From Candidatus Caldipriscus sp. T1.2 (GTDB lineage: Bacteria; Hydrothermota; Hydrothermia; LBFQ01), in contig LBFQ01000055.1 of the NCBI GenBank assembly GCA_000980735.1, positions 15,968 through 22,089 of the forward strand: 6,122 nucleotides of DNA. The letters are read 5' to 3'. The translations under genes were made by a program, and so were the position numbers. The notes below the pieces were generated by a model. The model had not been told where the DNA came from, searched no databases, and was given only the letters and a program-made list of their open reading frames with translations. This document shows positions 5,301 through 6,122 of the stretch, in pieces. Every line of letters starts with the position of its first letter. The stretch's first letter is position 1.

Positions 5301-6122
5301 AACTACCACCGAACTTTACGCCCTTAAGGGTTCCGATGGAAGCTTAATATGGAGGGTGAGGTTACCGTACTTCCCGGGAAGGCCCGATTCAACCCCAATA
5401 CCTATGTACCTTATGGTCACAAAGGGGGAAGTGGGGAAAAATATAGTTGTTGTGAGTAGAAGGGGGAGTATCTTCGTTTATAACTCAAGCGGTGTGCTTT
5501 TGAATTATAAATTAAATTCGGCGGATCCCAATTCCGTTTCACCTCCCGCAACCTACGACTTTGACGGTGATGGGATATGGGAGATAGCCTTGAAGGTTGG
5601 GGACTCCCTATATCTCTTTTCCCCTAACCTCAAAAATTATCCTAACTTTCCCATATGGGTTAGACCATCAAAGTGGCTTTTAATATGGGATTTCACGGGG
5701 GATGGAGTACCCGAAATTTTAACATGCGGGCATAGGAACACCTTAATTTCCCACCTTGGGGAGGTCCTCCTCGTTGATTCTGCTGCTTATAATCCTCACG
5801 GATATTGCTTACCCGTAGACTTCAACGGGGATGGGAGATATGACGTCGTTCAATACCATCCCATTTTTGCCTCAAGCTCCCCCGTTAGGGTTTATTCTTT
5901 GGATACTCAGTTCGTTTTACTCGCAACATTTTCGGAGGATGCAAATCTTAGGGGAAGGATGGCAAGCATAGTTGATATAAACAACGACGGTAAAGGGGAG
6001 ATAATTATATCCGATGCCAGATCTTTCTTACATGCTTATGCGGAAATAAGGAGGGAATTTTACGGTTTCCCGATAGACCTATCTGACCATAACAGGTTTA
6101 GGAACAATACGGTTTATTCTAT
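2338..6122 (+). CDS. Gingipain-type (C25) cysteine peptidase with C-terminal beta-propeller, 3' partial
   Basis: At least 1261 codons are open and the frame runs off the window, so the C-terminus is missing. Residues 1-10 (MVLLFGVFTV) look like a short, uncharged export signal. Residues ~80-130 resemble a C25 prodomain. The peptidase domain spans about 170-532. It opens with VDLAIITT, then has IRNFLKYLY, the acidic FYYSALDGEWNTNGD segment and PDILVGRVPF. The catalytic dyad candidates are His403 in GIGHSNHRY and Cys440 in WIGCFINDPF, and the domain closes with YNIIGDPTVRVF. Next come two CARDB/Ig-like modules (~622-690, ~718-800) and an FN3-like module (~815-890). From ~940 on there is an FG-GAP/PQQ-like propeller with five calcium-type DxDGDxxxD/E loops starting at 976, 1074, 1118, 1161 and 1213. 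C25 enzymes are usually secreted and often anchored by a C-terminal sorting domain; any such tail lies outside the window. An in-frame TAA at 2326 rules out a longer N-terminus. The role is probably extracellular proteolysis or surface attachment. Confidence 0.88.
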   Translation, partial: MVLLFGVFTVRFEELENLPKFAEFSGFPLIPYKALVINLGEDEKVSGIRIKSIKQREISYKLDFALPVDTPGSQTPKTYLPQIYPKEIVFVGNQGFFRGNRLVFIIVSAIQIRNGRIYLNEEVSFEVIKSKENLRFSRPRYSDDRIWGGTFKLLGISKYQTSSFLPQDRVDLAIITTENLKPHWKNIADFKNSMGIRTEIYTVEWISSNFPGNSIPTKIRNFLKYLYENFGLSALLIGADPQEVPPLRTNVPLFYDTLSGYGSSFRDFLLTDFYYSALDGEWNTNGDRWDGGWGDTLDLIPDILVGRVPFSSPENVINYVNSLIDYETRRNFDSPNFVFFGSNLFGDTANPDSADGCMIALYISNRLTTIPPSQKKLVCERASAIVRDTLNFYKPVMVFGIGHSNHRYILTRYSTSVADAFDYRRLDELNFKFIATWIGCFINDPFSNSVGLEAVKRGKAVASVGASKADFILSDMIWREVYDSINAFGGFPYLGTVVNYAKIRYYSIAQSNPLFRYLLFAYNIIGDPTVRVFKENRQRLLVNYTVSDTIVIFNVLDSLTLSPKPFVKITLSDSREVVAEGITNLSGSVSFVIKRNDTLKWTAWHPSSLIYRGTLSANYNGYYLKIDSIALSSSNDTTDLMIWIRNLGSSPTTLSPILNSSDFFILSSPFPSLVPPRSSVRFIWRVYRNPFSSNKYSKVKVNLNGTWDSAYVWLGGPRLVFHSAKWRYFADTLILFFDISNSGNDTAFNVRVVVDSSSLTPLGGNQISRLSPGEFSRYSLNFRLRGPFPYGQWLRFRLYAGPVIYGFYRIRIDTPRVSITDYSTEPINKGVIIRWGYTGDTTKRYNWRVYADGSPVDLDTPSGSNFTYITQDYTPRRFSVTVVQDGIEGDTAFSITESPNPTLHFVRDIDYILYSAYPRYSLYSGPIFAQLIPNTAEIEMVSASAFNRIYALRLDGSEIWRAHLSSWIETFPVVADVDGDKYLDVIVGTTTELYALKGSDGSLIWRVRLPYFPGRPDSTPIPMYLMVTKGEVGKNIVVVSRRGSIFVYNSSGVLLNYKLNSADPNSVSPPATYDFDGDGIWEIALKVGDSLYLFSPNLKNYPNFPIWVRPSKWLLIWDFTGDGVPEILTCGHRNTLISHLGEVLLVDSAAYNPHGYCLPVDFNGDGRYDVVQYHPIFASSSPVRVYSLDTQFVLLATFSEDANLRGRMASIVDINNDGKGEIIISDARSFLHAYAEIRREFYGFPIDLSDHNRFRNNTVYS

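Overview
The window looks like an environmental (metagenomic) clone from a thermophilic bacterium. Bases 1-37 are not genomic: they match a pUC-type polylinker ending at a half SmaI site, so the natural insert starts at about base 38. The rest is moderately AT-rich and densely coding, with short intergenic gaps. Arginine is encoded mostly by AGG and isoleucine very often by ATA, a bias common in thermophiles. A large secreted C25 (gingipain-type) protease with a C-terminal beta-propeller, a bacterial-type NuoI, and first genes without Shine-Dalgarno sites would fit a candidate phylum such as WOR-3/Hydrothermae or another FCB-affiliated thermophile. That placement is inference, not shown by the sequence.

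Layout, left to right. (1) A two-gene operon on the + strand (68-593): a 71-aa heavy-metal-associated (HMA) metal-binding protein overlaps by 23 nt a 110-aa thioredoxin-fold protein with two conserved-looking cysteines. Together they suggest handling of a thiophilic metal such as copper or mercury in the cytoplasm. (2) nuoI on the - strand (1205-588), the two-[4Fe-4S] subunit of NADH-quinone oxidoreductase, ends tail-to-tail on the previous operon with overlapping stop codons. (3) A 46-nt divergent intergenic region (1206-1251) holds a near-perfect 29-nt palindrome. (4) Two tandem nitroreductase-family genes follow on the + strand (1252-2316). The first keeps the Asn-containing active-site loop but lacks the N-terminal arginine motif; the second has the arginine motif but not the loop. 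(5) A very large open reading frame from 2338 runs off the window end (1261 codons visible). It encodes a probable exported C25 cysteine peptidase followed by Ig/CARDB-like modules and a calcium-loop beta-propeller.

The most notable structure outside the genes is a 14-nt element, consensus wwCaaCCTTAAAAT, 6-9 nt upstream of the ATG of all four genes that begin a transcription unit (68, 1205 on the - strand, 1252, 2338). None of these four starts has a Shine-Dalgarno sequence. The arrangement fits a -10-like promoter element driving leaderless or nearly leaderless mRNAs, whereas the internal operon gene at 1717 has a purine-rich ribosome-binding site. No RNA genes, CRISPR arrays, insertion sequences or clear intrinsic terminators were seen.
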